From the NCBI GenBank assembly GCA_022835595.1, contig BQUP01000001.1, forward strand, positions 2,108,001-2,172,000: DNA of 64,000 nt, written 5' to 3'. Positions 33,101 to 45,720 of the stretch are shown piece by piece (position 1 is the stretch's first letter; each line of letters opens with the position of its first letter). The translations under genes were made by a program, and so were the position numbers. The stretch comes from Cystobasidium ongulense. Taxonomy: Eukaryota > Basidiomycota > Cystobasidiomycetes > Cystobasidiales > Cystobasidiaceae. The notes below the pieces were generated by a model. That model made no database searches and was not told the DNA's origin. It saw only the letters and a program-made list of their open reading frames with translations.

Positions 33101-34487
33101 TCTAGATCATCTTCGTCGAGCTCATGGTCTTTGCGCTTGTTCTTCTGCACTGCATCAGCAACGGCACTACCTTTTGCTCCAGCCGGTGGCGCATCATTGG
33201 GATGTGCGTGCTCTAGCGGTATAACGTCGTGCCATCGGCTCACAAAACCTTCGATGTCGGCGTACGAAATAGAGTTTGATCCCGAGCCAGGTCTCCATAC
33301 CAAACTGGATACTTGCTCTACTGTATCTTCGATAGTTTCTATTACTTTTCGGGAAGTACTGTCCCAGATCCGGACTGTCTTGTCGGTAGCTGTCGAGGAC
33401 AGATATCGACCATTTGGCGAGAAGGCTAGTGTCGTGATAGTCTGTTACGCCGCAACAATCAGATGATGAAGGCAATCTGTATTTTCTGCTTGACTTACAC
33501 CCGCATGTCCGTCCTTATCGAATTCACCTTCTCGTTCCCATGTTTCGCGCGAGACGACGGCGATTTCTGGAGATAGCGACCATCAGCATCTACTTATTGG
33601 TGCATTCTTTCGCATATCCTCACCGTGGCTGCTCGTTCCAATGACAAAGTAGCGACCGCTTGGGTGCCAAATAGCCTGGCATTGCGTTTCCGCGCCGATA
33701 GCATCTTCTCCTAGCAAGCCCTCGATGACCTGAATGCACTGTGGTTCTTGTTCGTTTGGATTGGAAACGTCCCAGACCCGAATTTGCCCATCGCAGCCGG
33801 AAGTCGTCTGTAAGTGGGATTGTCAAAGAGTTCAGATTGGCTACTGCATCATAGCATCTGATGCCAACTTGCAAGTAATTGTCCATCTGGCGACCACGTG
33901 ACTGCTCTAACGCTCTTCGTATGTCCCTCGAGAGTTTGCATCTTCGTGATATCGCGCACATCAATGACTTTGACTTGCAATTCTCTACAAAACAACGGTA
34001 CATGCTTCAGTTTGTGTTCTGTGACGCATCCGGCCGGCGCAAGAGGTGTTCACGCACTCGGAAGCAACAGCAACGCGATGGCCATTCGGCGAGAATTTGA
34101 CGCATCGAACGGATAAGCCCAGCGGGCTTTCTGTGACAAGCCCTGTAAACTCCTTGGATCCATGGTCAAAGAGCGCAACTTTGCCGTCTTCACTGCCTGT
34201 TACCAGGCTTTCCATCTGTTTGTGCGGGCCCAGCGAAAGTCATCAGCGCAAGTCCAGCTGGCTTTGCGTTGGAAAAGTATGTGGTCACGCACCGAAGCAT
34301 CCATACTGAGTACTGCATACTCGTGGAAGTCAATGAGGCCCAGCGCATCCTTGCCCTCATCCTCTGGCTTCGCTGAAAAGACGCGCAGAAGGCCTTCGCT
34401 GCCTCCGCTGTAGAGCAGCGCTCCATCAGGCGTGTACGTGACTCTGCTCGCGCCCTCGTGTCGATGTGAGCGTGTCACGTTCGCCAT
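30102..34487 (-). CDS. Ctf4/Mcl1/AND-1 replisome adaptor
   Basis: Trimeric hub linking the CMG helicase to DNA polymerase alpha and other fork factors; also needed for sister-chromatid cohesion. It starts at 34487 (MANVTRSHRHEGASRVTYT). The N-terminal WD40 propeller includes LLYSGGSEGLLRVFSAK and VTGSEDGKVALFDHGSKEF. Acidic linkers follow (about 33000-33100). The second propeller (SepB/Mcl1 domain) contains NLGCLGHNGVVYAQS and ATSNNFLRFFSGAG. The helical region contains DKSVLKLIQLACKNEKHQQAI and NLYAISALAERFEEL. The last exon, joined across 30912-30958, is disordered and holds NPFAKRVEM, NPFSKRNN, three PIP-like aromatic motifs, and the terminal SRLAAFKF segment typical of fungal members. It has many introns. 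It lies head-to-tail with RPC82. Confidence 0.92.
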
Positions 34488-34678
34488 AGTGCTCGAGTAT
34501 GCTCTCTCTGGACCGGCTCGAAATGATGCAAAGAGAGCGAAAGCGCGTGAACAACAGCGAAGAGAAGCGCGTACAGTATGGCTCGATCACGTGTGGCTGC
34601 GAGAGATTGACGATGCACATTTCTACTACAACAAGCACTTGTACTGAACGACAACAAGCACTGCTCAGAAAGCTCCAG

Positions 34679-36899
34679 TCACCTGAACTCAAAAGCTGGC
34701 ATGGTCTCCAAGACGAAAATATCACGATCGACTCGCTCTTGGGCGACACCCAGAGACTCCATCCGCCACTCCAAGTTTTCTAATGATTGTCTGTCGGACT
34801 GACCTAGCAACTCGACATTCTCCCTAACATCGTTACGTTCACTAAGTCGAAGAACGGCTTTCGCTTTCTCTCTTTCTGCTTCCCGTCGCACATAGATATT
34901 CACCAGAGTCTCGTAGAGGTGGTGTTGCAAAAGCTGGTAGCACTTCGGCCGTGAGACGTACCACAAGAAGAAGGCACGAGAAGGGTTACGGTCGATTGTT
35001 CTTGGAACTTCTTGCTGGAGGAGTAGTCCTGCGGATGACATTGCAGCGACCGCTTCACGAACGTCCTTGGCTGGGAGCATGACGAGCTTTGCTATCTGTA
35101 AATGTCAAGGGAAGGCGACTTTAGCGGGCAACGATTCGTGTGAAATGAACGCCAACGAACCTGCTTCTCTTCCATCTTGCCTTTCTCGTCGAGAGCTTTC
35201 CATATTCGTCTCGCTTGTTTTCCAAATTGCTGTACGATGTATGTTTCTAGCAAGCCAAGCTTGATGATTTCACCGGCACTCAGATAATCGACCGCCCAAT
35301 GCTGCCTTGTCATTATGCTCTTAACCTTGGCATCATTGTAGTCCGAGACCAGCCAGCTATTCGGACGGGCATAAGCACCATCAAGTCGCGCATCACTCAA
35401 CGAACTGCCTTCTAACGAACCCAATTTAGGTCTAGCATCTCCCGTTCCATGCAGATGGTGAAGCACTTCATTGACCAGGTCAAGGGCGCCTTTGTCTGCT
35501 GCCGACCACATTCCAGTATGTTCCATCCCCTTGGTGACTTCTCCATCTTCTGGCGGGAAAACACTAAAGAAGGCATGCTCAGGAGTCTGCTCTTCACCAT
35601 GGCCATTCACTTCTGGAAGGGGAATCGTCTGCCGCGTCGGTGATTTCCGATTAGCGGGCTTTACTAGTCGTGACGCATCCGTATAGTCTGATACAATTCG
35701 TCAGAAATAAATTCTCCGAGTACGTATGTCTGGAATGCGTACTGCTAAACTGGCTGCCCAGGTTCTTCTCGTCCTTCGCTGACTCGTTCATCATAGACTG
35801 CACCAACACCCCAGCGGCACCTCCTCTTTGTACTCTGACTACCTTGGTGATCACTTCATTTCGTATCCGTACGTCGAATGGCTCGTAGCACGCTCGAACA
35901 TAGGTGCTTTCCTGCGGGTGTCGTATCGGATGGTCAGTTTGAGGGTATATCACCCATCGTGGAACCGACTAAGCTTACATCAAAAGGCAGCTCCAACCGC
36001 TGAAGTGAAAGCTATCAGCTGGCTCATATAAGAAGTCTGGCTTGAGTGAATCTAACCTGGGATTTTGAAGAGCCCTGCCCGCTGCCGTTCGCCACTCGCC
36101 GCTTCTAATGGATTAATACGACCGTTTCAGAAGCGTCAGCATTTAGATATTCTCGTCGTCTTCATCTACTTACTTTCGACCCTCCATGTCCATACTCTGT
36201 TTCCATGACACTATCCTGATTGTGTCCATGTACATCGTCGGACAAGCAAGTCGATACATATAATTCGTGATCTTTTCCCCAAGGTCGCGCAGCTGCGTCC
36301 AATTCAATCCGCTTTTCTATAACCTGCTCCTTGATGATTTTGATGTCTTTAGGTCCAGGAGGGCCTTTAACCTGCCGGAGCAGTTCTTTCTCTAGTCGTA
36401 AATCCTGATCTACTTTGGACATTTGATCGTGCAATTTGACCGGACGCAGAATACCAGAGTCGAGGAGTTCGTAGATAGCTCTGATGGTGCTCCTTTCGTC
36501 TGAAAGGTCTGAACAGTCTTCTAGCAGGGTTGCGAGCTTTATTTTCCCTTCTGCAAGTACCTTTAGAAGGACTTCCATGCCTCGTTTACTCCAGTATTCT
36601 CTAGTGAGAGCCATGAACTGCCCAAACCGCCGTCGCTGCAGCACCTCATCGAGGTCCATTTCAAAGTACTCTGTACCCTCCTCCTCATCTTGCACAAAGT
36701 ACAAGCAATTGTGCTGGACCAGCACGAGCAAAGCTGCCTGTGCCAGTGACTGGGTAAAAGTCGGGCGTGGCAGAAGTCGAAGTAGTGTCTCGTAGGACAG
36801 CCTTCCACGAGCGAGCAGATGGCCGGCGACGACACCCACCGCAGCACCGAAGTGCTCGTAGATGATGTGCTCTGCAAGAGCTACCTTGGACGACGACAT
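34679..36899 (-). CDS. RPC82: RNA polymerase III subunit RPC3 (RPC82)
   Basis: Subunit of the Pol III-specific RPC3-RPC6-RPC7 subcomplex used in initiation on tRNA and 5S genes. It starts at 36899 (MSSSKVALAEHIIYEHFG), followed by winged-helix segments (VVAGHLLARGRLSYETLLRL, FTQSLAQAALLVLVQHNC). The middle exons contain IVQQFGKQARRIWKALDEKG. The last exon holds AAMSSAGLLLQQEVPRTIDR, NPSRAFFLWYVSRPKCYQLL and YETLVNIYVRREAEREKA, characteristic of the RPC82 C-terminus, and ends AFEFR. Several short introns. The 3' end is about 190 bp from the Ctf4 start, in the same direction. Confidence 0.9.
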
Positions 36900-37482
36900 G
36901 CGAACATGGGAGGTGAGTGTGTGTGAAGAAGACGTGATCGAAGCGGTTTAGAGATGGTATCAAGTGAATTGATCATACAACTCAAGCAACGAGTGACACT
37001 TTCCGGGCATTGACTGGTGATTCAGCGTTGACCTGCTAGATGCTGGAAGTGTGACTGCCTTTCGTGGTTTGGCTAGCTATGAACTTGCGTTACAAGTTTG
37101 CAGCCACCTAACCGCCGCCGCTAATCTCCCTCTTACGCCCGAGGTATTGACAAGCGCGCCCATTGTGTACATGCACTACGGACTCCGCTACATGCGAATT
37201 ATCTGCATACCTCCCGCACGCTTAGTCAAACGTGCGCATGTCACAGTAACTCTCAAACGCTCCTCTTCACGCTCGCCACTTCGAAAAGCAGGTAGTTTGG
37301 GAAAGTCGCGGTTTGACTCGTCTGCTTCCCTTGCCTCCATCAATCACAGCCTTGAGCGAGCCAGACACACTTCCTCACAATCCGCTGGAACACCTTGTCA
37401 TATCCAGCACCACAGCTCCTTCGCTGCTCGAGCTATTCTGCTTCGGGAACCGTCATACGTTATCTGGCAGACTGCAGCAAAG
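36900..37482. promoter_or_regulatory. Divergent upstream region, RPC82 and Sec14-like gene
   Basis: About 580 bp between two divergent start codons. An open frame from 37051 runs in phase into the Sec14-like start, so an N-terminal extension is possible, but its sequence (Ser/Arg-rich, no motif) does not look conserved. Confidence 0.45.
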
Positions 37483-39010
37483 ATGTCCGGACAGACAGCA
37501 ACGAAAGCGGCAAGCATAGGAGGAAATGAGAAGCCATCGTCCATCACTGCAAAGTCAGAGGATGGTTCTAGCACTACAGCTGCAAACAACGAGGATCCGC
37601 TGTCTGGTCGTGCGTAGCTGCCATCGATCGACGCGTCCATGCGTAGATTGATAAAGGAAAAGCAAACTGATTTCCACCGTGTGGAATACTATAGATCTAG
37701 GACATCTAGATGAAAGACAACAGCAATCCCTGCAAGCTTTCAAGGCTCTCCTGTACGCTCAAGGACTGTACAAACAGGATCCTGTGCCGACGCATGACGA
37801 GGCAACTTTACTAAGGTAAGTTGGCTATGCCCACAAACGCTGCCCTTCCTGTAGCTGAAACGCTTTCTTATGTATTTCAGATACTTACGTGCTCGGCGTT
37901 GGGACAAAGAAGCTGCTTTAAAGCAGCTGAAGGAAGCAGACCAGTAAGTCGCATTATCGCACGCGCCTAGTCTAGTATGACCATATTTTCTAAGGTGACC
38001 ATTTTGTGGCATCAGCTGGAGACACACACATCATGTCGATGACTTCTTCCTGACACATGAAATACAGAGCTACGAAGAAGCACGGAAAGTGAGTCCGATA
38101 TAGTCTAGCTTCTGCCAAGCATTCCTAACTACGTACTTTCTTCCAGGTATATCCATGCTGGACCGGTCGCAGGACACGAAAAGGTGTACCTTACTATATC
38201 TACAAGGTCGCTCATCTAGACAAAAAGGTAAGTTCATGTTGAAATATGCCAACCCATCCTTTCGTCGAGCTGATAGTCCCAAAAGACCATGCAAAGGCAC
38301 ACTGACAACGGTCATAGTCAGAAGAAGCACAGCAAGCATCATGAAAAGCATCCACCTTCGGTAGTAGCACTATACGAGAGTCTGCTCCAGTTGGTTCTGC
38401 CTTTGACAAGCAAACTCGAAGACCGTCCACACCCGGAAACGCCAGTCACTGCTTCTTGCAATATTGTCGATATTTCAGGAGTCAGCTTGATGCAGTTCTT
38501 TGGTCTCAGAGGGCATCTAGGAGACGCATCAGCTCTCGCTACCGCTCGCTACCCGGAGACTCTGGATAGCATTCTAGTAAGCATCAACTTGCGTAATTAT
38601 ACCCTGAAAAACGCTGACCACCGAGCATGCAGGTCATCGGTGCTCCTCCTTATGTCGAAACAGTATGGGGTTTCATCAGTCAATGGTTCGACGCCAATAC
38701 ACGAGCCAAGATCTCGATCCTGAGCAACGATAAGGAAGCGACGTATCGCCGTCTAACGGAGCTCATCGATCCGGTGAATATTCCAACCGATTACGGCGGC
38801 ACGCTGGATTGGAACTTTGGTGATCTACCCAATCTTGATCCTTCCATTGTGGAGAGCTATGGCATTGACTCTACCAAGTGGCCTATTGGACCCATCAAGC
38901 TGGAGGGAGACGATATAGTGGCGATGGGTACTTTTGCCGACGGGAAGCCAAGAAGAGAAGTCATCGGCACCTTCAGAAATGGCACACCTACGCCACCGCA
39001 TGCACGATAG
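37483..39010 (+). CDS. Sec14-like CRAL-TRIO lipid-transfer protein
   Basis: Phospholipid-binding protein of the Sec14 superfamily, expected to move or present phosphoinositides or other lipids between membranes. It starts at 37483 (MSGQTATKAASIGG). After a Ser/Thr-rich lead comes the CRAL-TRIO N-terminal helix region (ERQQQSLQAFKALLYAQGLY, TLLRYLRARRWDKEAALKQL, DDFFLTHEIQSYEEARK). The lipid-binding domain follows: GRRTRKGVPYYIYKVAHLD, NIVDISGVSLMQFFGLRG, YPETLDSILVIGAPPYVETV, GFISQWFDANTRAKISILS, and LIDPVNIPTDYGGTLDWNFG, the last matching the conserved P-x-x-YGG element. At least five introns, some exons under 80 bp. A longer start at 37051 is possible but less likely. Confidence 0.88.
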
Positions 39011-39348
39011 AAATGTTTTCATTTTGTAACGGCCTTTCCACCCTCTAAAGCCACACCAAGCATCTCAATGTACTATAGAGATTGTCCCCATCCCATGTAC
39101 CATACGGCTTCAACAAACGGTGCTCAGCCCTCAAAGATTTGCAAGAGTGATCGAGGCAGTGTGCAGAAGTTAAATGACGAACTGCTGCAGCTTGTTTCTC
39201 CGCTGCATCAAAACAACCATATAGCATTTGCTTTGATCTGTCAATACACGGCTACCCCATGAAGAGCTATCGCCGTCTCGCGCCGCTGCTGTAAACGCAG
39301 TGCAGTCGTCGGCGCTAAGCGGCTGGCTGGACAGAGGTGGAGGCGGCC
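39011..39348. other. Intergenic region, Sec14-like to arrestin-like gene
   Basis: About 340 bp between two plus-strand genes. Nothing beyond the expected transcript end and promoter is seen. Confidence 0.5.
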
Positions 39349-42300
39349 ATGTCGAAAGCTGGCATACGCCTAACGCTGAGGCAGAAGCCTCATCTAGACT
39401 TTGTCATTGGCTATCCTGGACTTGTGGCAGATGGAGAAACGAAACAGGCGTCGCTCGAGGGTACTGTGGAAGTTCGGGTGCACAATCCGATTCATACCAA
39501 GTGGCTGAAAGTCGAGTTGAAGAAGACAGAGACTGTTCAGACAACCAAGGGCATTCGCAAGTACTTCGAGGTGTGTCTCGGGTTACCTTTGACAAATGTC
39601 GCTCCAAGCTAACTCTTCCGTACAGCTTATCGGCAGCAATGTAGGTAGCTGCTTTTCAGCATTTCTCCGTATAGCAAAGCTGATGAGCGTGCATCCCTTC
39701 GTAGGAGCAGATGCTTTGGAATGGCGGAGACAAGGAGGGTGCAGATACAGAGAAGTTTGCTCCTCTGGACACAGTACGTGCTGACGTTATCCAGCTCGTC
39801 TCTTTTATAGAGTTTACCGAGGCTGAGATGGCACGTGCTTGCCTCTTGCGCCACAGAGTGATCATTCGTTCGCTATACCTATACCTCCTGGTCTACCACC
39901 CACAATAGTGCTGGACAAGAGCAAGAATACCGGTATCGTCTATCACCTAGTCGCAACCGCCATGATCAAGGTAAAGAGCAAAGGGCTCTTCGGCGGATCC
40001 AGTAATTCCTTCAAACCCCCTACAGTGATAACGCAGATATATGAAGTAACCATTGAAAAGCACGAGCTGAATCCCTCGTGGCCCATTTATACCTGGCAAG
40101 CGGAAACTACGCCACTCCTAGTCAGGCAAGCGAACTTAACATTGCAACTCAAGCGCGAAACCGTCATATATGGCGGGAATGATCCTGTCAAACTGGACGT
40201 CGAGATCAAAAGCGAGCGCAATGCTCCAGTCAAGATTACACGGATAGAAATGCAATTGAAGGAGATTGTGACGAGCCGTGAAGCCGATGCGGTCACGAGA
40301 GGCGGGCCGACCGACCCGAGGAAAACACTACAACAAAGCTACGATATACTGTCGCTCAAGTCACCCTGTCAAAATGTCCTTTATCAGAATGAAAGCATGT
40401 CACATTCACTTTCGTCTGTCTTTCCTCCGTCGCACCATCATTTCACCGTACAAAACGCCAAACATATAGAGGTGAAGTATGTAATGCGTCTACGGGTGGT
40501 AGTAGAAGTTCCAAAAGAGGCGAAGGTCAAGAAGGGAGAAACTCGCGTGAAGGAAGCCCCTATCAAAGAGATTGTCCTAGACAATGTGCCTGTCATTATC
40601 TCGCCATGGAGCAAAAAACAGTCGGAATGGTGGAGAACGAAAATTGGACATATACCGCAGAATCTACAGCGTCCACGGCCTGTACCTTCGTCGATACCAC
40701 CAATGCCGCAGCCACAGTCTGCACCTACCCAACCAGCAGCGTCTCCGCCCGCACCGCCGTCTCAGTCTCCACCAGCGGTGCCTCGACCTTCGGGTTACAG
40801 CTCTTCTCCCGCTGCTCTAGCATCTAGAGCCTTCAGCCAAAGAGTGCAGCAAGGGAATCAGCATGCTTCAAGCATGAACGGTCAAATCTATCAACCGGCA
40901 AGCCCGCCGCCACTCCAAGCTATACAGCCTTCACAAACCGCACCAGCTTCTCAGGCGCAACCTATGACTGCAGCGCCTTCGAACGAGGAGAGACGCGCAT
41001 TAGCTATCGAGCAAGGCAAGCGTCTCTCATCTTGGCCCCCACCTCCAAAAGGAGCCACCTCACCGACAATTGCTGTTACAGCGCCAGACTCGCAGGGTTA
41101 CGATCAGATTCCCGACCGCAGTAGCTCTGACCAGCTTCACAATTCTTTGGCATATCCTGGCGGGGTTGTCCCTGGTCAAAATCAAACAATGCCCGGTCGT
41201 CAGACGAGGTCTGAAAGCGGACATGGAACAATGCATTGGCAGCCTTCGCGAGAAGTGGCTTCTCTGGATGGACACAGCGTAGCATTTAAAAAGAGCCCGC
41301 CTCCAAAGCCGTATCAGATGGATGGCGCTTATCCAATGTCGAAGTCGGCATCTTTAACTCAAGGCTTATCTACGATGGGCTACGCGAATCCCTGGTCCCC
41401 GCCGTCCTTCGCTTCACATCGACGAGTGTTCAGCGACGGTGGCCAGCAGAGGCGGCAAGGCTCGCATCCACCGCCAGGCGAGTCGTCCTTCTCAAACCAA
41501 GATAGAAGGCTATCTTCTCCCGTACTGTCGAGTAGCATCCCTATCAACACTAGGCGCAATAGTATGGGCTTCTCGAATAGCACCGCGACTCAGAAGCAGA
41601 GCATGCACATAGATATCGGACAAGGTGGCTTCCCTACTAGAAAAAATACGCTCTCGACCATCACTGGTTCTGCACCTAGCTCTCAACAGTCATCTCCCAC
41701 GTACGAGATTCAGACCGTACCCATGCCAGAGACTGAATGGTCTAGCGCTGAAGAAGAAAAGGAACGCCTGTACAATGAAGCCGTCGACAGAGCCCGTAGA
41801 ACACAAGAGCGTGCTGGAAACACAATAGAGGAGCCGCAATATCGATCTGTTCAGGATAGGATACCAACACCCCTGTCTTTGATGAGATCTATCAGCAATC
41901 CTACTCCCTCTAAGCATGATCAGCACATGCAGAACATGCAAAATTTGACAGCACCAACCCCGGTGCATCACAATCGGTTCTCCACGACATCGACCCATCT
42001 TGGGTACTTGAACATGAGTGAGTCCCTATCTATACCGCGCTCGTATGATCTATCTGATGTCGATTCGCTATTGCCCAGGCTCTGACAATGGCTCGAGCCA
42101 AGAGGATCTTCGAGCGACCACACCGGTCGAAGCGGACTATCAGCCTGAAGCGTACGACAATAACCCTATAGATGGTTTCGATCCCTCGACCACGCGTAGA
42201 GCTAGTCTACAGATACAACGCAACCAACGGGAAGAGACTGGCACAATGTCCCGACACGAGCCTTCTATTTCAGCACTACCACCGCTTCAGAAAATCCAAT

Positions 42301-43094
42301 CTTACCCGCACGCTATGTTAAGCCCTCTAAGTCCTTCAATGTCCTGGTCTGGATCATCTCAATTAGATGCTCAGAAGATGGCCTACCTAAAGGCTCTAGC
42401 AGCGAGAGAGGCATATCAGCAGCGTATAGCTGGTACGCAACCCGAGCCTTTGACAGCTTTAGAAGAGAAACAACGCCTGCAGCGGCTGTTCGAAGAAGAG
42501 GAACAGAGAACAGGACGAGGAGAGCAAGGAGCGCAATCTTTGTCTATCTCGCAACCGGCGCCACTGCCTAAATTACCCACAAATGAAATGTATGAACCCG
42601 CAGAAGAGGAAAACGCTGGAAATACGTCATACGAAGATAGTCAAGCTGAATATCAACGCGAATTCACACCGGCATCTTCGGTCTACCTGACACCAGATAC
42701 GACACAAGGAAGCCGATGGCAGCCTCGTAATAGTTTAGGCAATGGAAACGGCAATCATAATCCATACTTTGAATCACCTAATTCTTCCAAGACTCATCTA
42801 CCATCGGATAGCTCTTCCCTGTCGCAGAACTATAAAAGAAATTCATCCATTAGTAAAGGAAAGCAACGTCGACGTTCGACTTATCGAAAAAGTGAAACCG
42901 ATCATCATCCTTCGTATTCATATGACGAAACGAATGGAAATGCAATATTATCACCACCTACTAGACCTCCAAAAGGAAGGGATATAATACATGATACTTA
43001 TAAACAATTTGATACACCTGTATCACCAAGTGCGGAAGAATATGAAAGGAAATTGCTCTGGGGAAGATCCCAATCTAGTCATCATGGACATTGA
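39349..43094 (+). CDS. Arrestin-like (alpha-arrestin) adaptor protein
   Basis: Alpha-arrestin-type protein, a class that recruits ubiquitin ligases to plasma-membrane transporters and receptors. It starts at 39349 (MSKAGIRLTLRQKPHLDF). The arrestin N domain includes QASLEGTVEVRVHNPIHTKW and PFAIPIPPGLPPTIVLDKS; the C domain includes PLLVRQANLTLQLKRETVIY, DPVKLDVEIKSERNAPVKI and YVMRLRVVVEVPKEAKVKK, ending IVLDNVPVIISPWS. A disordered tail of some 800 residues follows (Pro/Ser/Gln-rich), with a late intron joining NMS to SDNGSSQEDLRA near 42020-42078. I see no classical PPxY ligase-binding motif by eye; the closest is PPKPY near 41304. The last 350 bp are AT-rich in codon use. Confidence 0.85.
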
Positions 43095-43658
43095 AGACTA
43101 TCATAATACAACCTCAAGTTCCACACACGCTGGAAGACAAAACACATTAACTTTTTTGGAGGCTGCACAACATACACGCCAAAGCGACCATTTCCGTCTT
43201 TTTATCATACACGAAACAACATACGAAGTGCTACAAGTTTCCATTCTAGAAGTATACCATTGATCAGTCATGTTCTTATTGTTTGGCCTGAATACGAGGC
43301 TAATCGCACTCATTTAACGTCCTCCTTAGACTGTCCTCTCTTCACCTGTTGCTTGGCATAGAAATGTATTGCTGGTGCCTTCGCATACGATTCCATCTCA
43401 TTCCTCTTATACTTTTAGCTTCTTTCTCAAATTAGCTGTGCTACTAAAACGTAATGTATCTCTTTCGGACACTCTATTCTCTTTCTTTGCTCTTTCTCTA
43501 GATTAACGATACATTTGATTGGGTTCTTAATTTCTGGGTATCGGACGGTTTACAACAACAAGTTACACGTATTTCCACTTCAATTTCGAAAAGATTTTAT
43601 AAGAAATTGGCAATTTTGCCGGGTTTTCCCATCTGCGCACAGCATCGCGTTTCCTCAC
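43095..43658. other. Intergenic region between convergent genes
   Basis: About 560 bp between the 3' ends of the arrestin-like gene and SSU72. It is AT- and pyrimidine-rich. No gene or structured element supported. Confidence 0.5.
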
Positions 43659-45008
43659 TCAATAATAGCCCACAGAATGTAGGATTTCATGAGGATGTTT
43701 TTGCATATGGGCGGCTATGATCCTATCCATATCGTCATCAATATCGTTGGCAGATTCGATCTAGAAATAATGGGGAGAGACCGATAAACAGAGCGTAAAA
43801 CCATCGTAAGCCTGACATTCACAAAAGAAAAGGTCGAACTTGTCTGGAGAAGAGTGATATTAAAAGAAAAGACTCACAGCAGTACATAATTCTAATATAG
43901 CTTTTCCAGCAACTAAAGCCTCTTCATGATTATCTTTAATTTCAATGTTTATAACATGAACAGATTTATTCAATTCACCACCTTTTCCCAATAAATCATC
44001 TATAACAGAATCAAAACATCTTTCTTCACAAGTTATAACGACATCTGAAATTTTCTTTGATTCTTGAAATCTTTCAGGTGCTAATTTAATTTGACGATTT
44101 CTATCCAACATATTTAAAATTCCATTGGATGTATATAATCTTTCATCTTTATTTGCTAAATCATTATACATATCATTATATGGTGTTCCAAAAGAATAAA
44201 TGTTTGGCTTGTCAATTGCTGTTCCTGGTAGACGAACGGCGGATCCTGTCCCGGCTGAAATGACATTGAAATTTGCACGGCTGCAGAAATTGACAGGAAG
44301 AAATATGAGTCCAGTGCAGTGTACAAGCTGAAAGGTTGAGGGAAACTCACGCTAGTACATTGTGTGCTTCCATAGAGCGATTCTGCATGCAAGGAGCAAA
44401 GGTTAGCATAATGGCAAAACAATGACAATGGCGGGCTTCATAACAAAAGCGAGGCTCACGTTATTACTGGCACAAACAACGCAGAAAGTAGTTCTAACAG
44501 CCAATGGAGATTCTTTTTTTACCATTCCTAACGCAGCTGGTAGAGCGGTACCAGATTGGACAGAAGGAAAAGCAGGATTGCCATTATTATTCGTTTGCTG
44601 ATTTGGCATTGGAAATGGCTGTTGCTGTGCGAAAGCAGTAGGATGGGGAGGAGGAACAGATGGAGTAGAGTTGTGATTTGGGTATGGGGAATTAGAGCCA
44701 TTTAATGAAACTGCTAATAAGCCTGGAGGTGGCATTGGAATACCATAACTGGGAGGAGGGTTCGGAGTTGGAGAGTGAGTATATGGAGCCTGCTGTGCCG
44801 GCTGACCAGCATTATTGTTGAACTGTGAAGAGGGAGGAAGGAATGGAGGTTGGGATGGTGTTACTCGCTGCCAGTTGTTCTGCGGCTGGGCAGGCTGTTG
44901 CGCTGCCTGGGGATGTTGCCAGGCATTCTGCTGCTGCTGCTGGATGGGCGGGAATTGAGGCTGCGGAGTGGACTGTTGGGAGCGTGGGGGAGGTTGCTGA
45001 TAGCCATA

Positions 45009-45041
<33 letters not shown>

Positions 45042-45074
45042 GGGAGGTGCACGCCCTCGCAGCCTTGGATCCAT
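43659..45074 (-). CDS. SSU72: Ssu72 RNA polymerase II CTD phosphatase with long Gln/Pro-rich N-terminus
   Basis: Cys-based phosphatase that removes phosphate from Ser5/Ser7 of the Pol II C-terminal domain, acting in 3'-end formation in the nucleus. It starts at 45074 ([11 protein letters not shown]). The first roughly 190 residues are low-complexity: a Gln run, then Gln/Pro/Asn, including PPPSYG and PMPPPG. The phosphatase begins at about residue 195: FCVVCASNN joins [11 protein letters not shown], giving the CX5R catalytic loop, then [53 protein letters not shown] and [17 protein letters not shown]. It ends [12 protein letters not shown] at 43659. Typical family members are about 200 residues, so the extension nearly doubles the protein. 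At least three introns. Confidence 0.93.
45005..45042 (-). repeat. CAG/CAA trinucleotide run (poly-Gln)
   Basis: On the coding strand this is an alternating CAG-CAA repeat of about a dozen codons, giving an uninterrupted Gln tract in the Ssu72 N-terminal extension. Such tracts tend to vary in length between strains. Confidence 0.8.
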
Positions 45075-45720
45075 GGCTGGAGATTGAAGAAATGAAGAGG
45101 AATGATCAGCAAGGAAGGAAATGCAAGAGTAGATTGGAGCGAAGAGAAAGGATAGAGTGAAGAAGGGAGGTGGAGATAAAGATTACGGTTTCAGGCGCTT
45201 TGCGTATGTGTCGAATCGGATATCCATTCATTCTCTTCCCGAAGGAAAATCGGACAGCTCCAATAGTATTATGATATGGTGTTCATCATGTGTAGCAGCA
45301 GGAAGTGGATGGTGGGGTGATATACAATGGATGTAGACTCACCTGCTAGGCTGCTATCTGTGCTATGCTATGACATCTGGGAGAATAAAGAAGCGTCGAT
45401 GTGGTCAAGAGGCAAGAAGCAATTTGCAAAAAGCGAGCATGAACACCAGCGGCGAATTGAGGCGAACAAATGTTCAATTGACAGATAGCAAGGTAATGTA
45501 GATAACGACAACAACGACAATAGAAGAACTGCTACTGAAACACCCCAAGTCAATTAAACTGAGAAAGGCACGGAGACGTTGTCGAGGTGTGTTTGGAGGG
45601 TTGTTTGACTTGTGCTCGAATGGAGACACCTTGCAAGCCCTCTACAGACACACGCCAGCTTCATCTAGCTTCGAATTGGACCACTGTGAACGATAGATGT
45701 CAGTTGTGCTTCCTCCGTTG
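45075..45720. other. Intergenic region, RPB12 to SSU72
   Basis: About 650 bp upstream of SSU72 and downstream of RPB12, both on the minus strand. No supported gene or motif. Confidence 0.5.

Noticed and set aside
37051-37482. N-terminal extension of the Sec14-like protein
   Set aside because: The frame is open and in phase, but it lacks conserved features; the start at 37483 is closer to the usual family length.
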